The notes: generated by a model from the letters alone, not told the origin. DNA of 64,000 nucleotides from Leifsonia sp. AG29 (GCF_009765225.1 NZ_VMSF01000001.1:186001-250000); one strand, 5' to 3'; shown: positions 43,643 to 52,310, counted from the first letter of the stretch. Program-made: numbers and translations.

Positions 43643-44416
43643 ATGGACCACAAGAAGAACACCTCCGTTCGGAAGAGCAGCGCCTTCACCGCCAAGCGTG
43701 CCGCGGTGGGCGCCGCGTCGCTCGTCGCCGCCACCGCCCTGGTGGGCGTCGGAGCGCAGGGCGCATTCGCGACGACCGTCGACGGCGGGGCGTCGGGCTC
43801 CGGTTCGGCCTCGCAGTCGTCGGCGCACGCGTGGGTGTCGACCGATGCCGGCCATGACCTGTTCGCCGGGCACGTGAACGGCGCGAAGGCGCAGGCCCTG
43901 GCGAAGCGCGTCATCGCCGACAAGGCACTCTTCGCGCTGCTGCCCGACGCGCTCCAGAAGGACGTGACGTCGCTCGCCCACGCCTCCGCGGACGACCGCG
44001 TGGCGGACGCGAAGAAGATCGTCTCCACCGCCCTGAACGGCGGCTACGGCAGCGCGATCAAGGACCTCGCGACCCACCTCAAGGAGGCTCGCGACGACGA
44101 CCGCGACGTGCACGGTGTGGAGGGACTGAGCGGCCTGAAAGGGCTCGTCTCCGACCTCCGTTCGGGCGATTTCTCGTCCCCGGAGCTCGGCGCCGCCGGT
44201 GCGGCCGTCGCGGTCGAGGTGACCGGCGACGCGCAGCTCGCGGCCAAGCTCCCGTCGTCGCTTCGCAGCGACCTCACGCAGCTCGCCTCGGCGGCGAGCT
44301 CCGCTCGCACCGCGGACGTTCAGAAGATCGCCGCCACCGCGCTCAGCGGGGGCTACGGCGCCGGCATCCAGCAGCTCGCGCAACAGGCCGAGCAGGGCAT
44401 CGCCTCCGGCCACTGA
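43643..44416 (+). CDS. Secreted protein with an internally duplicated helical domain
   Basis: A 257-residue exported protein of unknown function. The signal peptide runs from KRAAVGAASLVAATALVGVG to the AFA cleavage site. A Ser/Gly/Ala linker leads to two related helical repeats of about 60 residues: LLPDALQKDVTSLAHASADD...IVSTALNGGYGSAIKDLA and KLPSSLRSDLTQLASAASS...IAATALSGGYGAGIQQLA. Shared features are L-P-x-x-L-x-x-D-(V/L)-T-x-L, TAL-(N/S)-GGYG and a closing x-x-LA. The two halves are joined by an acidic linker (KEARDDDRDVHGVEG). GGAAAGG precedes the ATG. Confidence 0.8.
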   Translation: MDHKKNTSVRKSSAFTAKRAAVGAASLVAATALVGVGAQGAFATTVDGGASGSGSASQSSAHAWVSTDAGHDLFAGHVNGAKAQALAKRVIADKALFALLPDALQKDVTSLAHASADDRVADAKKIVSTALNGGYGSAIKDLATHLKEARDDDRDVHGVEGLSGLKGLVSDLRSGDFSSPELGAAGAAVAVEVTGDAQLAAKLPSSLRSDLTQLASAASSARTADVQKIAATALSGGYGAGIQQLAQQAEQGIASGH

Positions 44417-44474
44417 GCGCGCAGGGAACTGCGCAGGCGCGGCCGCGGGAGTCCTCCCGCGCCTCCCCCTCGAT

Positions 44475-44515
44475 CGGCCCCGGTGGGCGCCAAGCTCTGG
44501 CGTTCACCGGGGCCG
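44475..44515. terminator. Strong bidirectional terminator hairpin
   Basis: CGGCCCCGGTG (44475-44485) pairs perfectly with CACCGGGGCCG (44505-44515), and CGCCA/TGGCG continues the stem inside a two-base mismatch, leaving a 5-base loop. It lies between the convergent secreted-protein and O-antigen-ligase genes. A smaller hairpin CGCGGGAG-TC-CTCCCGCG sits about 30 bases to the left. Confidence 0.8.
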
Positions 44516-45712
44516 TTCCGTGTTCCCCGCCTCCCGCGCCGGCAGCCCGAGCGACAGCCCGATGAGGACCCCGAGCGGCAGCATCGCGAACGGGTAGACG
44601 AAGACGTTGTCGGTCGCCGCCGCAAGAAGGACGGCGACGAGGGCGAACAGCGCGGCCCAGTGGACGGCCCGGTCGGTGACGATCGCTCGTCGAGCGATCC
44701 GGATCAGCAGCCAGATCACGCCGGCGGCGAAGACCGCGAGTCCGGTGTAGCCGTAGTCGTGGGCGAGCCGGAGGTAGTCGTTGTGCGGCTGCTGGATCGG
44801 CGCGAACCGGGCGGTGACGAGCTGCACCGCGCTGCCGGGCCCGTGCCCGAACAGCGGGTTGGTGTCGATGCCCTCGATGACCGCCTCCCAGAGCGACGAC
44901 CGCCCGGAGGTGTTCAGCGCGATGCCGCCGAACTCGAGGGCGTTGTCGCCGGTCAGGAAGCGGTCACGAAGGGGAGGGAAGACCGTGACGAGCGTCCAGA
45001 TGCCGGCTCCGGCGGAGGCCACGCCCGCAAGCGCGAACAGGGACCGCCGCCCCCGGCGCATGCGCACGACCAGACCCGACAGGAGGAGGACGGCGAGCAC
45101 GGTGGCGGTCCGAGACAGGCTGGCGAGCACCGCGCCCGCGATGACGATCGGTGCGATCCGCGACCACCACCGCACTCCCGGGGTCGCCACGGCTGCCGCG
45201 AGCAGCACGAGCGCCGCCAGCGCGAACGAGCGGGTCCCGTACACGACGGCCCCGGTGGCCGCCTGGACGAGGAAGACCGTCGCGGTCGCGAGCCCGGTCC
45301 CCGCGAGCAGGACCAGGCCGGCGCCTGCGCGTTCGACGCTCGACGCCCGCGCCGAGAAGGCGATGCCCAGGAGGAACAGGGTCAGCACCGCGATGTTCTG
45401 CAGCCCCTCCATGGAGAAGTCGGCGAACAGCCGGACGATCGCGTAGAGCACGAACGCGGTCAGCGGCCAGGGGATGACGGCGAGCGCGCGGCTTCCGGCC
45501 AGGAGGGGCGCGAGGGCGGCGAGCGCGACCGCGGCACCGAGCGTGACCGCCGCCGAGCCGGACACGGGCCCGAGCCCGACGCGCCCGGTCAGGTCGACCA
45601 GCAGCGCGATGACCGCCGCGACGACGGCGATCCACGGCGCCGGGGTGCGCTCGGCGGGAGCGACGGCCCGGACGTCCCTCCGCCGGGGAGCCGCGAGCGC
45701 GTGCACCGTCAT
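44504..45712 (-). CDS. O-antigen ligase/Wzy-type polymerase family membrane protein
   Basis: A 402-residue protein with about ten membrane helices, of the Wzy_C/WaaL superfamily. The extracellular loop carries GHGPGSAVQLVTARF and IQQPHNDYLRLAHDYGYTGL; the H-N-x-Y-L motif is the conserved family signature. In this locus it is probably the polymerase of the exopolysaccharide, or attaches the polymer to an acceptor. Its ATG overlaps the GT4 stop (ATGA), so the genes are coupled. The short Arg/Glu-rich tail is cytoplasmic. It is the last gene of the minus-strand unit starting at 47591. Confidence 0.87.
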   Translation of the reverse strand: MTVHALAAPRRRDVRAVAPAERTPAPWIAVVAAVIALLVDLTGRVGLGPVSGSAAVTLGAAVALAALAPLLAGSRALAVIPWPLTAFVLYAIVRLFADFSMEGLQNIAVLTLFLLGIAFSARASSVERAGAGLVLLAGTGLATATVFLVQAATGAVVYGTRSFALAALVLLAAAVATPGVRWWSRIAPIVIAGAVLASLSRTATVLAVLLLSGLVVRMRRGRRSLFALAGVASAGAGIWTLVTVFPPLRDRFLTGDNALEFGGIALNTSGRSSLWEAVIEGIDTNPLFGHGPGSAVQLVTARFAPIQQPHNDYLRLAHDYGYTGLAVFAAGVIWLLIRIARRAIVTDRAVHWAALFALVAVLLAAATDNVFVYPFAMLPLGVLIGLSLGLPAREAGNTERPR

Positions 45713-46818
45713 GAGGCGACCCTCCTGATCGTCTCCTCCCATGCTTCGGAGAAGGCCTGCGCCGAATGCACGTCGGCGAAGCGCTCCCGCGCGCCGGCTG
45801 ACAGCCGGGCGTGCAGCGCGTCGTCGGTCTGGAGACGCAGGACGTGGTCGGCGAAGGTCAGCTCCTCGCCGGGAGGGACCAGGTATCCGGTGACGCCGTG
45901 CTCGATCAGGTCGGCGATGCCGCCGCGACGGAACGCCACGACCGGCACGCCGCACGCCATCGCCTCGATGATCGTCAGCGGTTGCGCCTCCTCGAGCTCC
46001 GACGTGAACGCGAGGGAGCGCGCGCCGTTCAGGGCGCGCCACTTGGCCTCGCCAGCGACCGGGCCGATGAGCGACACCGCATGGGTCGCGGAACGCTCCT
46101 CCAGTTCCGCACGCACAGCCCGCTCGACAGCCGGCTCACCGGCGTGCCCAGCGATGACCGCGCGCAGGCTCGGGAGGCGCGCCGACGCGGAGGCCGCGAT
46201 GCGCGCGAACGACTCGGCTCCCTTGCCACGGATGAGGTTGGAGAGGAACAGCACCGTCGACGGCTCGGCGGAGCGGTCGAGCACCGGCTCCTCGGCCGGA
46301 GTGTTCGGCAGGCAGCTGATCGGCGACCGCGCGAAGGGGGCGGGGTCGGCGGTCAGGGTCGGCCCGAGGCAGACGACCTCGTCGGCGCAGCCGAAAAGCC
46401 GCCCGACCATGAAGCGCCACGGGCCGTCGCGCTCAGCCAGCTGCCGGAACCCCTGTGAATGCAAGTAGAGCACGATCCGGCCGCCGGAGCGCCGGGAGAG
46501 CCGCAGCACCTCGCTGACGAGCCAGTCGACGACGAAGGATGCCGGACGCGTCGTGGCGAAGAGGATCGTGACCTGCGGCCTCCAGCCGATGACCATCCGG
46601 AGGGTGCGGGCCAGCAGGCCGAGGAGGGCGAAGACCTTGCGCACCGAGGGCACGCCGATGTCGGAGACGGCCCGGCTGAACCGCTTGTCGACGAACCGCA
46701 CCGGGTGCCCGAGCGCTCGCAGCGTGTCGAGCAGCCGCGCGGTCATGAGCGTGGCCCCGTGGACGGGAGGCGGCGTCTGGCTGATGACGGCGACGCGGCG
46801 GCGGGGAGCCCGGCTCAT
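45709..46818 (-). CDS. Family 4 glycosyltransferase (exopolysaccharide)
   Basis: A 369-residue GT-B enzyme. The N-terminal domain has VAVISQTPPPVHGATLMTAR, the donor domain FLSNLIRGKGAESFARIAA and FTSELEEAQPLTIIEAMACG, which contains the E-x7-E signature of GT4. It adds a sugar to the lipid-linked repeat unit; the donor is unknown. The start may be the ATG at 46818 or the in-frame GTG at 46827, which would overlap the upstream stop by four bases (GTGA) as in the rest of the operon. I list the ATG. Confidence 0.9.
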   Translation of the reverse strand: MSRAPRRRVAVISQTPPPVHGATLMTARLLDTLRALGHPVRFVDKRFSRAVSDIGVPSVRKVFALLGLLARTLRMVIGWRPQVTILFATTRPASFVVDWLVSEVLRLSRRSGGRIVLYLHSQGFRQLAERDGPWRFMVGRLFGCADEVVCLGPTLTADPAPFARSPISCLPNTPAEEPVLDRSAEPSTVLFLSNLIRGKGAESFARIAASASARLPSLRAVIAGHAGEPAVERAVRAELEERSATHAVSLIGPVAGEAKWRALNGARSLAFTSELEEAQPLTIIEAMACGVPVVAFRRGGIADLIEHGVTGYLVPPGEELTFADHVLRLQTDDALHARLSAGARERFADVHSAQAFSEAWEETIRRVAS

Positions 46819-46823
46819 CCGGC

Positions 46824-47591
46824 TCACCCGCTCGCGGTCGCCGTGCGGCGGCGCGGTCCGAAGGCGGCACGGAGGAACACGGCGTTGCCGATGAGGTAGC
46901 GGCGCCACAGCCGCTTCGGCTCGCTCAGGAGACGGAACAGCCACTCGATTCCGAGCGTCGTCATGATGCGCGGCGCGACCGGCTTGCGGCCGGCGACGAA
47001 GTCGAACACCACGCCGACCCCGATGGCGACCTTGCCGAGCTCGCGGGCGATCCGGCGCGTCTCGGCGTCCTGCAGCGGCGTCCCGAGGCCGACCCAGACG
47101 ATGTCGGGGTCGGCGGCGCGGATGTCGGCATCCTGGGCGGCGAGCTCCGCAGGCGTGAGGGGGCGGAAATAGGACTTGTGCGAGCCCACGATCGTCACTC
47201 CCGGGTAGCGGCGCTCGAGCTCGGCGCGCAGGTCGGCCAGCACCTCGTCGGTGTTGCCGAGGAGGTAGTGGCGGATGCCGCGCTCACGCCCCTTGTCCAT
47301 CAGATCGTCGAACAGCGACGGTCCGCGCACCTGCGACAGGCGCGCGCCGGGCAGCAGGCGCGAGGCCCAGGTGAGCGGTTTGCCGTCGGGCAGCACCGCA
47401 GCGCCTTCCGCGAGGAGGCGGTGGTACGCCGGATCGCGGTGCGCGAGCGAGACGACGTAGGAGTTGGCGAGGTGGATGTCGGCGCCGCGGCCGCTCAGGG
47501 CGGTGTCGCAGATGGCGGTGACGGCCTCATCCGGCGTGGTGACGCAGACGGGCAGGCCGGCGAGTTCGCGGCGGGGGAGCGTGTCGAGCAC
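46824..47591 (-). CDS. WecG/TagA/CpsF family glycosyltransferase
   Basis: A 255-residue GT26 enzyme. HLANSYVVSLAHRD, AVLPDGKPLTWASRLL and DIVWVGLGTPLQD are the family signatures. Members add the second sugar (e.g. ManNAc) to an undecaprenyl-linked GlcNAc. It would therefore act early in repeat-unit assembly. The start is a GTG at 47591, with GAGAGGAAC at the right distance. It is first in a three-gene coupled unit and divergent from the flippase gene. Confidence 0.92.
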   Translation of the reverse strand: MLDTLPRRELAGLPVCVTTPDEAVTAICDTALSGRGADIHLANSYVVSLAHRDPAYHRLLAEGAAVLPDGKPLTWASRLLPGARLSQVRGPSLFDDLMDKGRERGIRHYLLGNTDEVLADLRAELERRYPGVTIVGSHKSYFRPLTPAELAAQDADIRAADPDIVWVGLGTPLQDAETRRIARELGKVAIGVGVVFDFVAGRKPVAPRIMTTLGIEWLFRLLSEPKRLWRRYLIGNAVFLRAAFGPRRRTATASG

Positions 47592-47670
47592 GAGCGTTCC
47601 TCTCGTCGTGGTTTGTACTCTGATATTTCGATACTATAGCATAGTAAAACTACAAACCGGGAGGAGGAGC
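47592..47670. promoter_or_regulatory. Divergent promoter region of the exopolysaccharide locus
   Basis: This 79-base gap is the most A/T-rich in its neighbourhood. The inverted repeat GGTTTGTA (47610-47617) and TACAAACC (47651-47658) brackets CTGATATTTCGATAC (47620-47634) and ACTATAGCATAGT. The CTRAYATTYCRA core recurs upstream of two other units of the locus, which suggests a shared regulator or sigma-factor element. Confidence 0.55.
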
Positions 47671-48900
47671 ATGCGCCGCATCCGAGCCCTCGCTCTGCCG
47701 CTCGCCGCTCAGGCGCTCTTCAGCGCCGCCCAGGTGAGCGTGACGCTCGTCGGCGCGGCCCTCCTGCAGCCGGCGGAATGGGGCCGGATCGCGATCCTCC
47801 TCGCCGAGTTCTTCGTCGTGATGGCGGCGGTGCGCGGCGCGGGCTCACTGCCCGTGCTGGTGCACGCGTCAGGCGATCGCGCGCTGGCGCTCGCGTTGAT
47901 GCGGCCGGCGATGAGCATCGCCTCGCTCATGGCCGTGCCCGGCGCGCTCATCGTCGCCGCGACGGGGTGGGGACTGGGCGACCCGCTCTCCGGTGTGCTC
48001 CTCGGGATCGGTCTCGTCGGGTACGCGCGCTACGAAGCGGCGCGGTCCGCGCGCATGGCCGCAGGGATGTACCGGAGCGTTGTCATCGTCGACGCTGCGC
48101 TCCTCGTCGTCCTCGTCGCCGGATCGCTCGGTACCGGCCTCGTGCCCGGCCATGCCTACCTCCTGCCTTTCGCGATGAGCCTCGCTTACTGCGCCACCGC
48201 GGTCGCGTCGGGCCGAACCGCCGTGGAGGGATCGGTCGCGCTCGGCGACTTCGTCCGGCGCTATCGCCGCGACATGCCCTTCCTGGCGCTCGACGGCCTC
48301 CTCATGGCCGCCGCGATGGGAGCATTCGTCTTCATCGCGGGCGCGCTGCACTCCGTCAGCGCTGCCGGTCGCTTCCGCACGGCTGTAACCCTGCTCGGCG
48401 GGCCCCTCCAGATGATGCAGAACGGGTTGGGCCCGCTCGTCCTCCGAGCGCTCCGCTCGCGCGCATTGCGATCCGAGACGGGTTCGGGATGGAGGTCGCT
48501 GCGGCTTCCCCTCGCGATCGTCGGAGGTGCGGCCGTCGCGGGCGGTCTCTATCTCGCCGCGGTGCTCGTCCCGGGGTCCCTCGTCTTCCGGGCGCTCGGC
48601 TGGCAGACCCTTCTGGAGGCATCCGCGCTAGCCGTCGGGGTGTGCGCGCTGACCTCGTGCCTGTGGATCGCCTCCGTCTGGTCCGGGTACGCCCGGTACC
48701 GCTCCGCCAGCGCCGAGATCAGCGTGGTGCGGGCGGTCACGCTCCTCGCCTCCCTGGTCGGGTTCGCCGCGCTGGCCGCACTCGGGGACCTCAACCTGGC
48801 CGCCATCGTCGGCGCGATCCCGTGGTTCGCCGTCCCGGCGGCGCACGCGCTCGCGCGAGCGCGTCGCGTGCCCGCGGCGCCCGAGATCGCCGCCGGCTGA
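47671..48900 (+). CDS. Wzx-like polysaccharide flippase
   Basis: A 409-residue membrane protein with about 11-12 helices, in the MATE/MOP exporter layout of Wzx-type flippases (LPLAAQALFSAAQVSVTLVG, GPLQMMQNGLGPLVLRALRS). It would move the lipid-linked repeat unit across the membrane. Sequence conservation in this family is low; context supports the assignment. GAGGAGGA precedes the ATG. It is divergent from the WecG-type gene and convergent with galE, with the palindrome array between. Confidence 0.8.
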   Translation: MRRIRALALPLAAQALFSAAQVSVTLVGAALLQPAEWGRIAILLAEFFVVMAAVRGAGSLPVLVHASGDRALALALMRPAMSIASLMAVPGALIVAATGWGLGDPLSGVLLGIGLVGYARYEAARSARMAAGMYRSVVIVDAALLVVLVAGSLGTGLVPGHAYLLPFAMSLAYCATAVASGRTAVEGSVALGDFVRRYRRDMPFLALDGLLMAAAMGAFVFIAGALHSVSAAGRFRTAVTLLGGPLQMMQNGLGPLVLRALRSRALRSETGSGWRSLRLPLAIVGGAAVAGGLYLAAVLVPGSLVFRALGWQTLLEASALAVGVCALTSCLWIASVWSGYARYRSASAEISVVRAVTLLASLVGFAALAALGDLNLAAIVGAIPWFAVPAAHALARARRVPAAPEIAAG

Positions 48901-48950
48901 CGCGCGGGCCCGGCGCGGGAGCGGGGGTTCTCGTGGCGGCGGTTCTCTGA

Positions 48951-48980
48951 GCGCCGCTCCGCGTGGCGCCGCTCCGCGTG
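48951..48980. repeat. Tandem 15-bp duplication
   Basis: GCGCCGCTCCGCGTG occurs twice head to tail (48951-48965 and 48966-48980) just before the palindrome array. It is a perfect duplication with no function I can assign. Confidence 0.8.
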
Positions 48981-48996
48981 GCTGACTCCGCCGGCG

Positions 48997-49230
48997 CACA
49001 TTCGTGACGAATGTGGCTCCCGGACCGCTCCTGCGCCGCATTCGGCACGAATGTGTCCCGCAGCAATGCGTCTCCGCGCCTCCGGGAGGCCGCATTCGGC
49101 ACGAATGTGGCCATTGGCGCAGGCGCGCGCTGCATTCGGCACGAATGTGGCCCGCAGCGGGTTCCACGCGTGCCGTATTCGGCACGAATGTGGTCGGCGG
49201 GGCACGCGTGGGCAGCATTCGGCACGAATG
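48997..49230. repeat. Array of six CATTCG-N3-CGAATG palindromes, about 40 bp apart
   Basis: Cores begin at 48999, 49039, 49093, 49133, 49176 and 49216, each followed by GTG(G/T). Spacing is 40, 54, 40, 43 and 40 bases. Five share the spacer GCA; the first has TGA and extended arms (CACATTCG-TGA-CGAATGTG), and the fifth begins TATTCG. Sequences between cores differ. The array fills most of the 352 bases between the convergent flippase and galE genes; no gene is seen there. The period is close to four helical turns, as expected for cooperatively bound operator sites on one face of DNA. A repeated intergenic element is the alternative. Confidence 0.85.
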
Positions 49231-49252
49231 TGGCCCGGTGTCGGCCCGAGGC

Positions 49253-50212
49253 TCAGTGCGTCGCGGCCAGCCAGGCCGACGCGACGATCTCGTCGAGGCC
49301 GCGGACGGCCGACCAGCCGAGAACGGCTCCGGCGCGGGAGGCGTCGGCCACGAGTGCCGGCGGGTCCCCCGCGCGACGCGTGCCGATCGCGGGCCGCACA
49401 CGCTCGCCGCTGACGCGGGCGACCGTATCGATGACTTCGAGAACGGAGGCGCCCCTCCCGGTGCCCAGGTTGAGGCGCTCGGCCGCGACGCGACCCGTCG
49501 CCAGCGCGTCGAGCGCGGCGAGGTGCGCCTCAGCGAGGTCGAGCACGTGGATGTAGTCGCGGATGCAGCTGCCGTCGGCGGTCGGGTGGTCGAGGCCGAA
49601 GACGAGCGGCGGCTCGCCGGAGCGGACGCGCTCGACGACGATGGGGATGAGGTTCTGGGCGACCGTGTCGCGGAGCTCGGGCCAGCCGGCGCCCGCCACG
49701 TTGAAGTAGCGGAGCGCCGTGAACGAGAGGCCCCACGCCTCGCGCGCGGCGTCGAGCATCCACTCGCCGACGAGCTTCGTCTGGCCGTACGGGTTCATCG
49801 GCGCGCACGGGTCGCTCTCGTCGACGACGGGGTCGGCGGCGTTGCCGTACACGGCGGCCGATGACGAGAAGACGAGGCGGCGCACGTCCGCATCCTTCAT
49901 GGCGTCGAGGAGCGTGCGCACGCCGCCGACGTTGATGCGGAAGTAGCGCTCCGGGTCGGCGACCGACTCGCCCACGTCCTTCACAGCTGCGAAGTGGATG
50001 ACGCTGTCGACGTCGAACCGGCGCATCGCGCGGGCGAGCTCCGTCGCGGCGGAGTCGGCGGCGAGGTCGAGCAGGAGGAGCGGCGCGGTCACGCGCGCGG
50101 GCGCACCGGTCGACAGGTCGTCGACCACGAGCACGTTCTCGCCGCGGGCCTGCAGGAGGCGCACCACGTGCGATCCGATGTAACCGGCACCGCCGGTGAC
50201 GAGCACGGTCAT
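49253..50212 (-). CDS. galE: UDP-glucose 4-epimerase
   Basis: A 319-residue extended SDR. VLVTGGAGYIGSHVVRLL is the NAD site; the catalytic Tyr-Lys pair is NPYGQTKLVGE; VIHFAAVKDVGESV and LTALRYFNVAGAGWPE are GalE-like. It interconverts UDP-glucose and UDP-galactose, supplying galactose for the exopolysaccharide. The ATG overlaps the stop of the phosphatase gene (ATGA), so it is the third gene of a kinase-phosphatase-epimerase operon. Confidence 0.93.
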   Translation of the reverse strand: MTVLVTGGAGYIGSHVVRLLQARGENVLVVDDLSTGAPARVTAPLLLLDLAADSAATELARAMRRFDVDSVIHFAAVKDVGESVADPERYFRINVGGVRTLLDAMKDADVRRLVFSSSAAVYGNAADPVVDESDPCAPMNPYGQTKLVGEWMLDAAREAWGLSFTALRYFNVAGAGWPELRDTVAQNLIPIVVERVRSGEPPLVFGLDHPTADGSCIRDYIHVLDLAEAHLAALDALATGRVAAERLNLGTGRGASVLEVIDTVARVSGERVRPAIGTRRAGDPPALVADASRAGAVLGWSAVRGLDEIVASAWLAATH

Positions 50213-50766
50213 GGCGTGCCTCCCGCGAGAGTGCCGCGAAGGAAGGCGCCGATGCGGTCGCAGGCGCCGTCGATCGCCGTGGCGGCCTGACGCTGGAACT
50301 CCTCATCGCGGCCGTGCGGGTCGACGACGTCGAGCGAGTCGGGATCGAGCTGCACGACCGGGCGTCGTGCCGCGAGCGCGGCGAGCGCGTCGGGGAGGGG
50401 CCGAGGGACCGCCTCCATCGTCTCGGCCAGCCGGGCGAATTCGAGCAGGGTGAAGGTCCGGCGCACAGCCTGCGGAGCAGCCTCCGCGACGTGCCGACGG
50501 TGGTCCAGCCCCGCGGTGAGAACGAGGTCGGCATCGATGGCATCCGCGGGCTGGAAGCGGCGAGAGCGGTGCGTCGCCGCGGCCTGGGCGCCGAGTGCCG
50601 TGGCCCAGGCCAGGGTCTCGGGCGGCATGGGCTCGCCGTCGCGCGCGGAGGTCCCGGCGCTGCGGATGCCGACCGGAAGGCCGGCCAGCGCGACGCGCAG
50701 CAGCTCGGCGGCGAGCGGGGACCGGCAGAGGTTCCCGGTGCAGACGACGAGGATGCGCACGGTCAT
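50209..50766 (-). CDS. Low-molecular-weight protein tyrosine phosphatase
   Basis: A 185-residue phosphatase. The P-loop VCTGNLCRSP (C-x5-R-S, residues 8-17) is intact, and the general-acid Asp lies in DVVDPHGRDEEF. Such Wzb-type phosphatases dephosphorylate the autokinase of the same locus. It is coupled to that kinase gene upstream (TGATG) and to galE downstream. The ATG at 50766 starts directly before the first strand. Confidence 0.93.
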   Translation of the reverse strand: MTVRILVVCTGNLCRSPLAAELLRVALAGLPVGIRSAGTSARDGEPMPPETLAWATALGAQAAATHRSRRFQPADAIDADLVLTAGLDHRRHVAEAAPQAVRRTFTLLEFARLAETMEAVPRPLPDALAALAARRPVVQLDPDSLDVVDPHGRDEEFQRQAATAIDGACDRIGAFLRGTLAGGTP

Positions 50767-52310
50767 CAGGCGGTCCTCCCCGTTCGCGTCGCGGCGCGCC
50801 CGACACGGCCGGCAGCACCGGCACCCCGGGCACCGCCGACACGCTCGACACGCCCGGCGCGCCCGGCGCGCCCGGCCGCTCGGCGGTCGCTCGCGCGCTT
50901 CCGTCCGAACCGCCCTCGGCGCCGCGACGGCTCGCCGGAGGAGGCCGTGTACTCGGCGTACGAGTAGTCGCCGTACGCGTCGGCGTCCGGGCCGCGGAGC
51001 GGGAGCATCGTCGCGATGACGCCGAGCACGTCGGCCTTCACCCCCTCGAGGATGCGCATGGCCCCGGTGAGGTCGGCCCGGCGCACCCGCCCGGAGGCGC
51101 TGACGAGCAGGACCCCGGCGGCGGCCGAGCTGAGGACGGCGGCATCGGAGACGAGCAGCAGCGGGGGAGCGTCGATGATGACGTACTCGAAGCGCGCCTC
51201 CAGTTCGCTGATGGTGTGCGTCATCGCCTCGGAGCCGAGCAGCTCGCTCGGGTTCGGCGGGATCCGGCCGGAGGGGAGGATCGCCAGCCCGTTGGTGCCC
51301 CACGGCTGGATGACGTCGTCGAGCTCGGCCCGCCCGATCAGGAGATCGGTGAGCCCGGCGCCTCCCTCGAGCACGAAGTTGCGGTCGACGGTGGGGCGCC
51401 GCAGGTCACCGTCGACGAGGACGACGCGGGCGCCGGTCTCGGCGATGGCGATCGCCAGGTTCGCAGCGACGTTGCTCTTGCCCTCGCTCGGCCGCGAGCT
51501 CGTCACGACGAACGTGCGCCGGCCCCCGGGCACGGTGAGGAACTGCAGGCTCGTGCGAAGCCGGCGGAAGCTCTCGGCGCGCACGCTCTGCGGCTCGGCG
51601 TGGACGACGAGCGGGCGCTTGGGCGCCTCCGGGTCGGTGAGGATGCCGCCGAGGAACGGCTTGCGGCTGATCGCCTCGAGCTCGCGAACGGTCCGGATCC
51701 GGGTGTCGAGGAGGGAGCGCGCGACGCTCACGGCGATGCCGCCGGCGAGCCCCGCGATGAGGCCACCGAGGATGAGAAGCGGCGAGTTGGGCGCGCTGGG
51801 CTTGGACGGGGCCGCCGCGGGCTGGATCGTCTTCACGTTGACGAGCGACTCGCCCCCTCCGGTGGGCTTCTCGAGCTCCTCGGCGAGCACCTCCCGGAAG
51901 GTCTCGCCGGCGGCGTTCGCGATGTCGGCCGCACGCCTGGGGTCGGGGTCAGTGACGGCGATGTCGATGAGGGAGGTGCCGGACGGCGAGGAGGCGCGGA
52001 CGCTCCCCGCGAGCTCGGCGGACGACTGGGGGAGGTCCAGCTCGGCGACGACCTTGTCGAGCACGATTGCGCTCGAGATGACGTCGGCGTAGGTGGTGAC
52101 GGCCTGCCGGGCGAAGGTCGTGCCCTGGTTGAGGTCCTGGCTGACCGCGGTGTCGCTGGCCCGGACCGAGACGTACAGGCGCGTGGAGGCCGTGTACTGC
52201 GGGGTCGTCGTGGCAGCGACCGCGCCCCCGGCGAACGCGCCGAGCAGGGAGGCGGAGGTGATGAGGAGCCAGTTCTTCCGCAGGATGCGGACGTAGTCGA
52301 GCAGTTCCAT
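50766..52310 (-). CDS. Polysaccharide co-polymerase/tyrosine autokinase (Wzc/CpsCD-type)
   Basis: A 514-residue fusion of a Wzz-type chain-length domain and a BY-kinase. Residues 1-40 and ~175-200 are membrane helices; PQYTASTRLYVSVRASD is typical of the extracellular part. The kinase has Walker A (SSRPSEGKSNVAANLA), Walker A' (LVDGDLRRPT) and Walker B (YVIIDAPP). Tyrosines cluster at DAYGDYSYAEYTASSG, the likely autophosphorylation site. An Arg/Gly/Ala-rich tail of about 55 residues follows, beyond the usual end. It controls polymer length and export and is reset by the adjacent phosphatase. Confidence 0.92.
   Translation of the reverse strand: MELLDYVRILRKNWLLITSASLLGAFAGGAVAATTTPQYTASTRLYVSVRASDTAVSQDLNQGTTFARQAVTTYADVISSAIVLDKVVAELDLPQSSAELAGSVRASSPSGTSLIDIAVTDPDPRRAADIANAAGETFREVLAEELEKPTGGGESLVNVKTIQPAAAPSKPSAPNSPLLILGGLIAGLAGGIAVSVARSLLDTRIRTVRELEAISRKPFLGGILTDPEAPKRPLVVHAEPQSVRAESFRRLRTSLQFLTVPGGRRTFVVTSSRPSEGKSNVAANLAIAIAETGARVVLVDGDLRRPTVDRNFVLEGGAGLTDLLIGRAELDDVIQPWGTNGLAILPSGRIPPNPSELLGSEAMTHTISELEARFEYVIIDAPPLLLVSDAAVLSSAAAGVLLVSASGRVRRADLTGAMRILEGVKADVLGVIATMLPLRGPDADAYGDYSYAEYTASSGEPSRRRGRFGRKRASDRRAAGRAGRAGRVERVGGARGAGAAGRVGRAATRTGRTA

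Noticed and set aside
44483-46468. 661-codon open frame on the plus strand
   Set aside because: Antisense to the O-antigen ligase and GT4 genes, which have recognisable motifs.
48549-49205. Cys/His-rich repetitive open frames across the palindrome array
   Set aside because: Both strands and several frames give IRHEC/FGTNV-like repeats because the DNA itself repeats; no start signals.
48997-49230. CRISPR array
   Set aside because: Repeats are only ~15-20 bases and palindromic, spacers are uneven and partly similar, and no cas genes are near.
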